From the NCBI GenBank assembly GCA_029237695.1, contig CM055271.1, positions 35,026,462 to 35,090,461 on the forward strand: DNA of 64,000 nucleotides, given 5' to 3'. Under the pieces are notes generated by a model. The model did not search any database, was not told the DNA's origin, and saw only the letters and a program-made list of their open reading frames with translations. Of the stretch, positions 33,737 through 44,559 are shown in pieces. Source of the DNA: Conchocele bisecta. Its lineage: Eukaryota; Mollusca; Bivalvia; Lucinida; Thyasiridae. Made by a program: the position numbers and the translations under genes. How positions within the stretch are numbered: position 1 is the stretch's first letter; the number at the start of each line of letters is the position of its first letter.

Positions 33737-35083
33737 ATGGCTGGTGTCGATATTGGCAAAGAAAAATTAAACCGAGACGATTACCTAGATGATGTTTACC
33801 TCGATGATGATTACCTCGATGATGACATCGATAACGATAACGAAACACCAGCAATTTCAGCTGATGGCCGTGTTGACGATATGTGAGAGGCTCCATCCGA
33901 GACTCCGGCATGGGCGGGCGGTACCGAGATTCCTGCGGGGATCTCCAATGATGAGCTGGTGCCGCCTGAGGAAACGGAGTCTCGGGTGGAACGGTGGGAG
34001 AGTAAGGTGTCTGAACACGGCTTTAAGGCCACGTTGGAGTTCCGCAGCACTAAAAGAGGAGACCTGTGGGTAAAATGGGGTAAGAGCTGGAACTTGCTGA
34101 CGTTCAAAAACGACTCGACCAAATTCCCCAGCCCCTCTTCCTTGAAACGATATGGAGTACTCCTCAATCGATCTCTCGGAGTGATCGGGGACGGGCCGCA
34201 ACTGCCTAAACCAATGATAAAAGCCCTACAGTCTACCGACGAAACGATGGCGAAGACGGCCGCCGCGATAGAAGCTGTCGAGCTCAGCGAGCTCCCCCGT
34301 GTAGCCACCGACGCTATTCGCACAATGGAGCTCAGCGAAAGCAAGATAGACGGAATACTCAACCTCGACCAAGGGTTGAACGATGACGCCCCGTTACCTC
34401 TTCGCGAAATCCGGGGACTCGATAAGGTTCTACAAACGGTCCGGGGCGAATTGGTCCATAACCTCTCCAAACTCACGGCGCTGGATGAACATATCGCGCT
34501 AGAAGAAAGAAAACTTGGGGAAACCCGTGACGATAGAGAATCTACCGAGCGGATCAACGACCGCCTACGGTCGTTGCGGGATGAAAGAGCCGCTCGCTTG
34601 GAGGCTGCCTCGACTAACTGTGAGACACTCCCCACCCAAATAAGTCTGATCCGCGAAACAATCTCGATGGTTCTGCACGAGGAGACGACACTCGGTGAGC
34701 GACTTCGCACTCTGTTCAGAGAGCAGGTTGTCACAATAGTAAGCATCCTCGCATCTTTCGGCATGACTATATCAACCATAGTTCTAACTATCGAGCTGCT
34801 CGTAGGTGGTGCGGCGGCTACACCCGCGTCAGCACCCGCGCCAGCACCCGCGCCAGCACCCGCGCCAGCACTCGCGCCATCCGGCGGCGCCAAGGAGTGG
34901 GAAAAAAAGCACATAAAAGCCCTTGCCAATCTCATGGCTAAATATGCCGGAAAGGCGGCTACCGCCCTGCCTGGATTTATCGGGAGTGTCGTCTCCTACT
35001 TGTTATCTATATTCTCCGCCCGAGAGTTCCTAAAACCAAAGTGCGAGTATTCCGATCACCACGAGGGCTACGACGAGTCCTAA
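33737..35083 (+). pseudogene. Coiled-coil/membrane structural protein of P-B, one early stop
   Basis: 449 codons, from MAGVDIGKEKLNR to HHEGYDES. The N-terminal 45 residues are Asp-rich with a repeated YLDDDYLDD block. A TGA at 33,884 is the only break; an ATG further on (33,959) could restart. Then come a globular part (RGDLWVKWGKSWNLLTFKN), a heptad-rich coil over about residues 155-330 (EIRGLDKVLQTVRGELVHNL to LHEETTLGERLRTLF), a membrane-type stretch (VVTIVSILASFGMTISTIVL), a (Ala-Pro)n linker and a second hydrophobic segment (TALPGFIGSVVSYLLSIF). Compared with P-A, about 25 codons around the last membrane helix are missing and the tail differs. The role is unknown; a structural protein with a membrane anchor fits the sequence. 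Confidence 0.75.
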
Positions 35084-35132
35084 TTTCTCCTCCTCGTGGG
35101 TTGTAGTTCCCGCTCCTGTTCCAATTATTCCC

Positions 35133-35880
35133 TTAACATTGTTGATGATTGGAGTGGGAGAACTGGTGGAACCCAATTCGCGAATTGGGGGTGCATCCAA
35201 TTCTTCTAATGTCTTGCTTGGCTGTGGCGATTACGATCAGATTATTGTAACCGTCAACCGGGTCGTCTCGTAGTATCATATTGCTCGGCGCCATATAAAG
35301 ACCTATTCCAAATACATAGTCTACTGGGGTGCTGGCATTCTGCAAAACATCTTGATACCGCCTGATCGCATCCGGGAGGTCCACATGTTTGTTTATTGCG
35401 TCCTCGACATTTGCCAAGAACTGTTTTTGCGCGTCAAACGCCTTACCGTCTCCTGTGCGCCGAGGATGGCCCAGACGTATGTGCGAATGGAGTCGTTGAG
35501 GCGGGTAACCCCACCCCTGGTGAACCCCTCCCCCCTATCCAAAATGAAAGTCCCCCAGCCGATCTCGACGTGTTCGCTTTGTTCTATGTAGTCGATTCTA
35601 GTATCCACGATGTATTTACACCTGGCAAACATACAGTGACATTTGGGTCATTTCGTGAATATGTCATGTTGGTAGGATTAAAAACCCCAAGACTTGTGTC
35701 CGTTACGATGTTACCATTTACAAATATATCACCTAACCCACCATTCTTAGTAACTGTTTTCTGTTTCCAGTCGGTATTTTTAGAAATCTGAAATTCATTG
35801 CATATTCTTTCGTAGGCTTTGTGGTCGTATGGGCTGTATAGAGGGTCCCAATTATCATCTTGGGGGAGTTTCGAGCTCAT
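35133..35880 (-). pseudogene. Possible minor capsid (penton-like) protein of P-B
   Basis: One protein spread over three frames: MSSKLPQDDNWDPLYSPYDH at 35,880, continuing through VTKNGGLGDIFVNGNIV; then YIVDTRIDYIEQSEHVEIGW and GVTRLNDSIRTYVWAILGAQ; then VEDAINKHVDLPDAIRRYQD and PSNMILRDDPVDGYNNLIVI. Shifts lie near 35,610 and 35,420. The pattern, a soluble strand-rich protein of about 250 residues in the morphogenesis half of a Polinton, would suit a single jelly-roll minor capsid protein. That is position-based inference, and I do not recognise a signature. P-A has no copy. Confidence 0.5.
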
Positions 35881-35951
35881 CTCTTTGAGAATCCTCCTAA
35901 TAGTGTAGTAGACGTGAAAGTATAAACACTTTCAACAGGCTCCAGTTTTGT

Positions 35952-35973
35952 TTGAGCAAATCCAGTTGCTCAA
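35952..35973. repeat. Perfect 8-bp stem hairpin
   Basis: TTGAGCAA ATCCAG TTGCTCAA, just upstream of the minus-strand gene at 35,880 and close to where P-B sequence fades out. It could be regulatory or part of the lost terminal repeat. Confidence 0.45.
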
Positions 35974-36097
35974 AATATCAACCCCATAGCCATAAGGAGG
36001 GTTATGAAAAAATCAGACTGCACTTGACTATGAAAATTACTCAGCAATCGCCAATGCAACTCACAGATTGAAGTCACTATGCAAGTGTTCATACCAT

Positions 36098-37170
36098 TCC
36101 GTTTTGAGACAAACAATAGTCATTATGAACATTTTCATAAACCGTACTATCACTATGAAAATTATCATAAGCTGTACAATCGATATCACTATGAAAAAAT
36201 CATAAAATGTACTATCCCTCTCACTATGAAAATTTTCATAAACCGTAATATCCCTCTCGCTATGAAAATTTTCTTAAGCCGTACAATCACTCTCACTATG
36301 AACATTTTCATAAACCATAACATCCCTGTCACTATTAAAATTTTCATAAACCGTAATATGCCCTCTCACTATGAAAATTTGCATAAGCTGTACTATCCCT
36401 CTCACTATGAAAATTTTCTTAAGCCGTACAATAGCTCTCACTATGAAAATGTTCATAAACCGTAACATGCCTCTCACTATGAAAATGTTCATAAACCGTA
36501 ATATTCCCTCTCACTATGAAAATTGTCATAACCCGTACTATCCCTCTCACTATCAAAATTTTCTTAAGCCGTACAATCGCTCTCATTATGAAAAGTTCAT
36601 AAAATGTACGATCGCTCTCGCATGAAAATTTTCATAAACCGTACAATCCCTCTTACTATGCAAATTTTCATCAACTGTAAAATCCCGCTCACTATGAACA
36701 TTTTCATAAACCGTAATATTCCCTCACTATGAACATTAAATTTTTCATAAAATGTAATATACCTCTCGCAATGAAAATTTTCATAAAGCGTAATATCACT
36801 CTCACTATGAACAATTTAATAAAATATAATATACCTCTCATTATGAAAATGTTCATAAACCGTTCTATCACTCTCACATATTGAAGTCAATATGAAAATT
36901 ACTGCTTTCAGATAAATTTTAGTCGCTATGAAAATGTTCATAAAACGTACCATCGCTCCCACATATTGTAGCCGCAATGAAAATGTTCCTAACATTTCCG
37001 TTCTCAGACAAACATTAGTCGCTATGACAATTTGCATAATATTTCCGTTCTCTGACAATCATTAGTAGCTATGAAAATGTTCATAAAAGTCACTATGAAA
37101 GCAAAAAGCACATGTATGTATATATACATGTAATGAGGTCAGTATGAAAAGGTTCATAATATTATCGTTC
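36098..37170. repeat. Minisatellite, about 25 units of 38-42 bp
   Basis: The unit is roughly ACCGTACAATCCCTCTCACT followed by ATGAAAATTTTCATAA. The second part is a self-complementary core (ATGAAAATTTTCAT). Units are clearest at 36,200-36,800 and decay to about 37,170. Frames read across the array are artefacts of the repeat. It lies just outside the last P-B gene. Confidence 0.85.
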
Positions 37171-37957
37171 TGAAACAAGCATTTGTCGTTTGTCACTATG
37201 ACACTTGGTCATAAAATGCAGTTAGGTTTAACTAATTGTTCCTATTGACGGTTAATTGTCACAATGTTAATGTTCCAAAAATATGTCAAGTTAACGGACT
37301 CTCTGAATTTTACCATAACTGCGGCATGTGTAATAAACATGAACTGACATGACTCTTACACCAAAGAATCATGTTTAGACACACATTCTTGTTAAATAGT
37401 AGTTAGTTGGTTAGTGATTGAAACAACAATTGCAAGCAGAAATAGGAACATAAATGTGACTGTGACTGGCTACATTGGGTTTATGCGATTTATGTGTCGT
37501 TTCTGATCAAATATGACACATGTTTTGGCTAATAACGATATGCAATATATGTTGCTTCCAAAACATGACGGGCGTTTCATTCATGGAATAGCGAACGATG
37601 TAGACCCTGATGAGACTACACGGGTGTGCATACTATGCTGGTGGCCCGTTTTTCCAGTCTCCTCCACAAATACAGTTGTTATACGCCAACAATGAATAAG
37701 TACTAAACCTGTTATTTTCAGACAGTCTAGACATACACGCAAGCGTTGCCAAGTAACAAAACAGGTCGGTGAACTCGAAACAGTTGGACATGGTGTTGTA
37801 ATTCACATGTATACACACGTGTCGTTACCAACTATCATTTGTCTTCCTTACGCATCAGGAATCATAAAAAAACGTTCGTTCCATCAAATAGATGTGTCAT
37901 ATCCTCTGAAAATATAAACAAACGAGTTTAAAAGGTACGATACTATATAATATATAT

Positions 37958-37993
<36 letters not shown>

Positions 37994-39895
37994 CAAACAT
38001 TACGTCACAATTCATGATCGGAAACAGTGAAAACTAGAAAGAAAGTCCCAAATAACAAAGGAATTGCCCCTTAAATACAGAACCCATATGGAATTCATCA
38101 CGCGCAAATGACGTCCACCTTACAGTATGTATAGATGTAGGTACGATTATCATAATACTTGTATGTAGGGTTGGTAAGCACAACTAAATAACGTATACAT
38201 GCCTGAGTAAAGTCCAGAGTTCCGCAGTCAAAACGGAAAGCAAGCGAGATATACCGCCGAAATTATAGGCATGATCTAGTCTGACCAAAGTGCCAGTCAG
38301 GGTCGGTTATCTAATTAATGGGTGCATACGTTCAATCAGCCAATCAGATGTTCCATAATAATCGCGGCAAAAACGATGGGGGCGGGATTAAATGCTGCGC
38401 GGGTATTCATGTATGGATACATGACTAACCCTTACAATGTTGAATTCCTCTTTGTCGTCTGCCTTTTAATTGTATATGTACGTATTTTACAGTATGGATA
38501 CATGCAGGTACGATTATCATAATACTTGTATGTAGGGTTGGCCCTAAGCAAAACTAAATAACGTATACATGCCTGAGTAAAATCTAGCGTTCCGCATTCA
38601 AAACGGAAAGCGAGACATACCGCCGAGATTATAAGCATGGTCAGTCCAGTCTGACCCAAGTGCCAGTCAGGGTCGGTTATCTAATTAATGGGTTCATACG
38701 TTCAGTCAGCCAATCAGATGTTCCATAATATTCGCGATGGGGGCGGGATTAAATGCTGCGCGAGTCTGACTTTTAATGTTAGTTTTACACCGGTCTCGGT
38801 AGAGCCGGTGGCATATCGTGTTTGGACTGTGTGTTCGTGTGTCCGTCCGTCACAAATTCGCTGGTGTTTCGAAAATAAATCTGAAACCCTGTCGAATTCG
38901 TGTGCCCACAGGCCACATTTTCTTCTGCGTAATGAAAACCTGTTTTGTAAGCACCTGATAATTGTCTCTAATGTAGACAATTATCATGTGCTGTCCAACA
39001 TGTGCATTGTTAAAACATGTCTGAAAAACATAAAAGCAGACGATAATCTCCGGTTTTGGCCTTTTAAGAGATAATTATAAGTTTAATCTGTTTCACTAAA
39101 TGTAAAGGCTTTGATTTAACGACGGCACTGGCTCGATGACCTTGCATGTCGTGACCGACTATTTAGGTCCCCATCCGATAATCTGTTTCACTACAAGACA
39201 CGTGTATGTAAATACGTGTAATGGGGTAATGGGTTGTAAAATTGTTATATTAACAGCTTATTTCTGAAACCTACAGTACATTTCTATTTACATAACGTTT
39301 ACATATTATTGCACAATACATGGATCCAACAAACCCCTAGTGAAATATTGCAGTTCACAATATTCGGGACTCTTCCTTTCACGGATAAATACAACCACAT
39401 GCGGAGAATGCAATGCAAAGGAGACAATTATCATGAACCGAACATGTTCGCACAGTAGTTCACCTAACTGTTGATCGAGTGAATTGACAGATTGAACCAA
39501 AAATCATTCTAGGATAAATAGACGTACATATATGTACTAAACTCTATTTACAAAACATACACTATTAATTATGAGTACATAATTATAATTGAATTTAATT
39601 ACACTGCATTACATATTAAGCGTTATGACGGAGGAGTCCTTCCAAATGTGCGTTTGTTTCATTTCTACTTCGTTGAGAGTGACGTAAAAATCTTGCTAAT
39701 ACACAGTTTATGTAAGTTTATGGTAATAGCTTTGTGTTATATTGTAGAATTGTTTCTCAATGACAATATGATAGCGAATTATGAACGTCAACACCCTGCA
39801 TGTTTTCCATATATTTTAGTGCGCGAAAAGTAAATACAATTACGCAATTGTTTACCGTTGACCGTGGTGCAGATAATACAAAATATGACAATAAC
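37171..39895. other. Non-coding stretch inside the composite element
   Basis: No Polinton gene is recognised. It contains a (TA)n tract at 37,950-37,991, the 368-bp tandem duplication at 38,124-38,769 and a GGTCTCGGTAGAGCCGGTGG head of the satellite family (38,790). This looks like host-type sequence, so the P-A middle has been replaced or rearranged here. Confidence 0.55.
38124..38769. repeat. Direct tandem duplication, unit about 368 bp
   Basis: 38,124-38,400 and 38,492-38,769 share most of their sequence, including GTACGATTATCATAATACTT, GTGCCAGTCAGGGTCGGTTA and GGGGGCGGGATTAAATGCTG, with small indels. The roughly 90-bp tail of unit 1 has no partner. Confidence 0.8.
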
Positions 39896-40824
39896 TTACC
39901 GTGAAAGGGCTCCAACGAGCTTCTTACCGTCTCCTCGTTTGCTGTCCGTGTCCTTCAAATATTTTAACATGTGTTCCGGGACTCCTACTTCCTCGGCAAC
40001 TCTGTTTACAAATAATGGTGACATTTCCGAGGACTTGTCTCGCAGCGTTTCCGGGACCTCTATATCCAACTCTGCAAATCCGAACCACTCGTCGTGCCTG
40101 ACCCTCCTCACGAAACAGTCTATATGCGACTGTCTTTCCGGGTCGTCACATGTCCATATCTTCTCCACCCCGCACGGCATGTCTTTCTACAGGGTAGACA
40201 GGTACAGCGCATTGGCGTGGTACCCCAGCACCGCCTTGCACATCTTCTCCTCCCGACTCCCTACCTGACCCCTGATCGTCGACCTGCCAGCCTCGGCGTA
40301 TCTGGATAACACTATGGACGGACCACCCACCAATCCCTCCTTCACCATCGCGTGAGTCTCATCCTTCGGTGACCACAGCTCGGGCGTGTCCGCCTTCCCA
40401 TCGATCGTCCTGCGGAGCAGGTACTGAAGGGAAATCCCGGGCAGAGACACTGCGTCCTTGAGTATGTCCACACCTCTCCCCCTGTAGAACTCCGTCATTT
40501 TAGTCAGTGCCTCCAGGAACGGTCCGACATCCAAGTCGTTGTAGTGTCGCAACCATTCCTGGAACGTCTTCATCCCTTTTTCTCGGAAGACCTTCTTGCA
40601 CTCTTTCCACTCAGAGTGGCCGTCGTCCCGTTCTCCAATTTCTCGGATCGGTTTTCGGGGTCGGCAGGCAGTCGTCCGGTCGAAACCGCACGCCCCAGCC
40701 TCTGCTCGTAGGCGAGGGTTCGTTCGTCACTTATCCTATCTGCTACAGCTTTCTTGAGTCTCAAACCTCTTAGGGAAATTCCCCAACTCTTAGCTTGCTC
40801 TCTCATTTGCTTTATGGTAGACAT
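39896..40824 (-). pseudogene. DNA polymerase B of P-A, internally deleted and truncated
   Basis: The start (ATG at 40,824, TIKQMREQAKSWGISLRGLR) is close to P-1. At about 40,612-40,618 the reading jumps from KLENGTTATL to SEWKECKKVFREKG, removing the OTU-like, zinc-finger, nuclease-like and exonuclease I-II regions (about 1.8 kb relative to P-1). It then continues through YNDLDVGPF (exonuclease III), LLRRTIDGKADTPELWSPKD and VLGYHANALYLSTL. In that polymerase A-type motif the expected Asp reads His. It ends at GDGKKLVGALS, where homology stops at 39,896, so motifs B and C are lost. Stops separate the 40,187 and 40,180 frames. Confidence 0.85.
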
Positions 40825-41085
40825 TATACTGAGTATAACCAATGGATTTCTTATCTCTAATAGGGTGTAAGTTGTCGATATTTATGACAGATTGTTGTAT
40901 AAACTGAGTATAACCAATGGATTTCTTATCTCTATTAGGGTGTGAGTTGTCGATATATTTATGACAGATTGTTGTATATACTGAGCATAACCAATGAATT
41001 GTTTATATCTGATAGGGTGTGAGTTGTCGATATTTATGACAGATTGAGTATAACCAATGGATTTCTTATCTCAAATAGGGTGTAA
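40825..41085 (-). promoter_or_regulatory. Four subterminal repeats upstream of P-A polymerase
   Basis: About 70-75-bp units, each with CTGAGTATAACCAATGGATT, CTTATCTC(T)AATAGGGTGT and GTTGTCGATATTTATGACAG, start near 40,829, 40,905, 40,980 and 41,046. The first abuts the ATG. Unit count differs between copies (4 here, 2 at P-1, 1 at the left end). Confidence 0.7.
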
Positions 41086-41105
41086 GTTGTTTTGTGTGTG
41101 TAACA

Positions 41106-41332
41106 CACCAGCGACGTATCACTATCATATATTGTGTGGCTAGATACTTTGTCGCATATGGTTAAACCAATACACAAAACAAGTACACCACCGTTGTTAC
41201 GGTGCCTGTCCAGCACGTGGTGCCTGTCCAGCACACGGTGCCTATCCAGCACGTGGTGCCTGTTCACCACTACACCAGCGAGTTATCGCTATTATATATA
41301 TAGCGTGGCTAGATACTTTGTCGCATGTCATC
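41106..41332. repeat. Direct repeat pair enclosing an 18-bp minisatellite
   Basis: A 57-bp block (ACACCAGCGA...GGCTAGATACTTTGTCGCAT) occurs at 41,105-41,157 and 41,271-41,326. Between them are four 18-bp units of GGTGCCTGTCCAGCACGT type (41,200-41,270). It lies within the right terminal region of P-A and is not present at the other termini. Confidence 0.7.
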
Positions 41333-41362
41333 CATAGCGTGCGAACAGTGGGGGAAAATCCA

Positions 41363-41470
41363 AGTAGTATATGAGAGTCAAACATGAAACCACCTCCTGA
41401 TGGGAGTCACCGCGCGTAGCCGGTGGCTTCCAGATGGAGGTGGTATCATGTTGACTCTCATATACTAATC
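41363..41470. repeat. Terminal hairpin, right end of P-A
   Basis: AGTAGTATATGAGAGTCAAA opens the hairpin and TTGACTCTCATATACTAATC closes it at 41,470. Outer arms are about 31 nt with two differences. The inner stem is GGGAGTCACCG / CGGTGGCTTCC around the loop CGCGTAGC. ACATCA follows directly. Confidence 0.8.
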
Positions 41471-44400
41471 ACATCAATACAACGTTTGGCAGATAAACAT
41501 AATATGGTAACACTTAGTGAAATGGTCAGTAAATGCACACATGATGCACACATACTATTTATTGACCAAATATATTACTTTCATATTGCGAAATACATTC
41601 ATAAGTATGCTGATTAAACATATGTCAATACCTTTCAGCATGTCGTCATAACATTGTTGTACATAACGATGTGTGCATTACATCCAGATCGCAAAGTTAA
41701 GATGTCACCATTTTAAACTATGCCCAAATGATGCACAAACACTAGTATATGACTTATAACACATTCCTTACGTTACTCATAAAATGTAAATGCATTGCAT
41801 AAGACATATGATCACCTTAATACACACTTATGCCATTATAGCATATACACGCGTTTCTGTAATCAATAAACATAAACATATTTCATCATTTTAATTGTAA
41901 CACCTAATTACGTTATTCTCCAAACATATTCACGCAACCCAATATTACCATACTGCTATACGACTATGACTGTACAAGTGCATGCTAGACAGATGCATGT
42001 CGTACATAAAATATATCCTTTAAACCATCAATAATGTGCATATGACTACTAACAAATTAATTATGTATATTTAGTTTGTTCCCTTTGCATGGTCAATGTA
42101 TACTTAATTAATGATCTAAAACTGTTATTGTGACGTACTATGGAAATGGTGGAATGGTGAATGCTCATAATTGTAAACATATGCAATGACAGTCGAAGTT
42201 GATTTTAATAAATGTCACGACCGTTCAATTAAATCAAAGTCCTGCACGTTAACTGGGTCATACTTTCGAGGTCAATGACTTATTATAATATTGATTGAAG
42301 CGTATTTGTCTATATAGGTATATACACCAAAACATGTAGGTCGCACACGATGTTTTCATTGTATGGAGAATTGACTGAGATAAAAAACATAGTTTCCATT
42401 CGCACGTTGCTGAGTTTGATTTCATAGTAATGTTAGCCAAACATGTAAACGTATTTAAGGGGCATTGTGAATCGATTTAACCCTACAGAACATGTTTTTA
42501 TGTCAGGGGATAGTATAATTTAAAACCTGTTGCATGTAGTCTAGCTGAAAGCGATATGAACATAATTTATATACATTGTGTAACACAGTTAAATTATATA
42601 TTCGTGAACGTTTGATGGATCCAGATACGTTGTTGTCCGCTATATTTTAGTATTAAGAATGATTCATCTTCCAATTATCCTGCATATCCATGCCGAATGC
42701 GCATTTCGGTGGTTTGTCATTTAACACATTCAGCAACCTGGGATAAAGGAGGATGTGCTACTCAGCAAAATATGAGTTAATATATAATACCCGTATGTCC
42801 ATGCCTCTGCATTATCCTGTCAAAATGCAACGAAGAAGTGTATATTTATTCAGGTTTTTTGTCTTCGATTATGGCATAGCGAGATGCAAATTAAAAGTAT
42901 TAACAATTTACTGAAATCAGATTCAATTTCGTGATAACAAACGGACTACCATATGGCTGTCATCCATTATGCTGTACATGTATACATACTTACCATGCCA
43001 AACATATTATATGGTACATCGATCACCATTAAGTATCTTCATTTCTATGTTCACAATCATTACGCCAACCATCTATATCGTGTTTTTCATATCATGGTAA
43101 TCAAAGTAAAAAGGAAATGCACGTTGAAACAGTTCTGTATCTTGTGTGGTGGGTTATGATGAACGAACGTCTTGGTTTATTCAGTGTGCATTCTTATCCA
43201 ACTATAGGAAATTCACATTTGTACTAAATTATATCACGCTTATTGTGTGGGTATAGTACTATCTGCTTAAAGAATCATACTTGTTATTTTGTTAAAACAA
43301 ATTCACTATCTGGAGTTTCAAATAACTTCACATTGTGAATTCAATGTACAGAAAGACATATGCAGTCGTGGCCAATATTGGAATTATCTGAATATGAAAC
43401 ATACGCATTGATGCTATAACAGTAATGTTTACATTATATCCACATATAGCGTACACTGGAGTAATAGTTATCGCAAATCCATTACATGGAAGAGCTACAA
43501 GGTGGCCATCTTGAACATTTCGGCAAAAGTCGGAACTGTCGTGTCCTAAACAAGACATCCATTCAAAAATTGCATGATGCTGCTTCAGTATGTTTTCAAA
43601 TTCGTTATATTATAATATTAACAAAACTATAACACCTTTATTCGGATTTCCTACAAATGGCAGCCATCTTGGATGCCATAATGCATTAATTGTATATGTA
43701 TGTTTCAAATGAATATTACGATTCTTAATAAATGCTCTTAACACAATGAATGGAAAACATGTCATTTAATGTGTGCTTGTGTATGTAAAGTGGCGCCCTT
43801 GCATTTCTTAGTTACGTGGCCGCCATGTTGGACGCCATGTCGGATTTTACGGTGTTCGCCCTTATTGCATTCGAGCCCACCTCTGAATTATTGTTTATAA
43901 TGATACACAGAAGCAAAACAAAAAGGTCTCTTTTGTTTGTACGGTGAGTAGAATGTGAGTGCAATTTTCAGACTTTACACCTTGCCTTACATGGTCAAAC
44001 CAAAAATAACACGCCCATCAGCTCGGACCTATTTGGCGCCCAAGGTATTACCTGATGTTGGTCAGCCAAAGAAACGGCCGCTAAAGTAGTTTTAGTCATT
44101 GATAGGACACGCCGGCAAGGGGTAATTGTGAGATGTATGGCGCCATGTTCACACGTGCTGCCGCTCTGGCGTAAACTGTTGAAAAGGACACTCTCTCGGT
44201 ATAATAACATATACATTTGTAACATGTTATACTATGACAAGCGCAGGATAAACACTAGGTGTGTTAAGCGAACAGTGGCTTGTTTATGATGTGTCATTGA
44301 AATCATATAGTCCGTAACATAAGTTAACGTTATACAATCATACATAATGGGGCATGCCGGTAACGGGTAATGGCTGCAAATCCCCCCGCCCCCCGCACGA

Positions 44401-44559
44401 AAAACATAATAAAGACAATAGTCGATATTATGGTAACAAACGTTTCATTACTAACTGCATTGCATGTACTGTGTGATTACAGATTGAACAACTGGCATTG
44501 TGGAGAAGTTACACAAGAACAATGTTTGGGAACAGTCTAAATCTCATCCAGATCATATT
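41471..44559. other. Non-coding AT-rich stretch
   Basis: No gene is seen. CCAT-type motifs recur at about 43,502 (GGTGGCCATCTTGAAC), 43,658 (GGCAGCCATCTTGG) and 43,829 (GGCCGCCATGTTGG). A GC-richer patch at 44,000-44,170 carries no recognisable frame. Confidence 0.6.

Larger units (their letters stand above)
23729..36010. mobile_element. Polinton P-B, nested in inverse orientation
   Basis: The left end AGTAGTATATAGGGAGTTAA (23,729) aligns with the P-A/P-1 terminus, with TAAAATGATAC shared further in. It starts where the P-A capsid-like gene breaks. Gene order is polymerase (+), integrase (-), small proteins (-), ATPase (-), capsid-like (-), coiled-coil (+), possible minor capsid (-), the mirror image of P-A. 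The right terminus is not found; 36,010 is only the last point with element-like sequence, and the end is probably deleted. Confidence 0.75.
20348..41470. mobile_element. Composite Polinton P-A containing nested Polinton P-B
   Basis: Both ends carry related inverted termini: a hairpin plus an AACAGTGGGGGAAAATCC segment plus the TATACTGAGTATA unit. The six bases ACATCA lie just outside each end (20,342-20,347 and 41,471-41,476); Polintons characteristically make 6-bp target duplications. The last few terminal bases differ between ends by a small indel. P-A sequence is recognisable only at the left (to 23,728) and the right (39,896 onward). P-B and unassigned sequence fill the middle, so P-A has also lost its central genes. 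Confidence 0.7.

Noticed and set aside
33811..34935. Minus-strand frame of 374 codons
   Set aside because: It is exactly antisense to the coiled-coil gene, whose plus-strand frame matches the independent P-A copy. The minus reading is a low-complexity shadow.
36079..36625. Frames of 72-128 codons across the minisatellite
   Set aside because: Their translation only mirrors the roughly 40-bp DNA repeat. Length and composition are artefacts of the array.
36098..37170. CRISPR-like array
   Set aside because: Units are contiguous and diverging with no unique spacers between constant repeats, in eukaryotic sequence.
43995..44225. GC-richer 76-codon minus-strand frame
   Set aside because: No recognisable domain and no splice signals. 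Composition alone is not enough.
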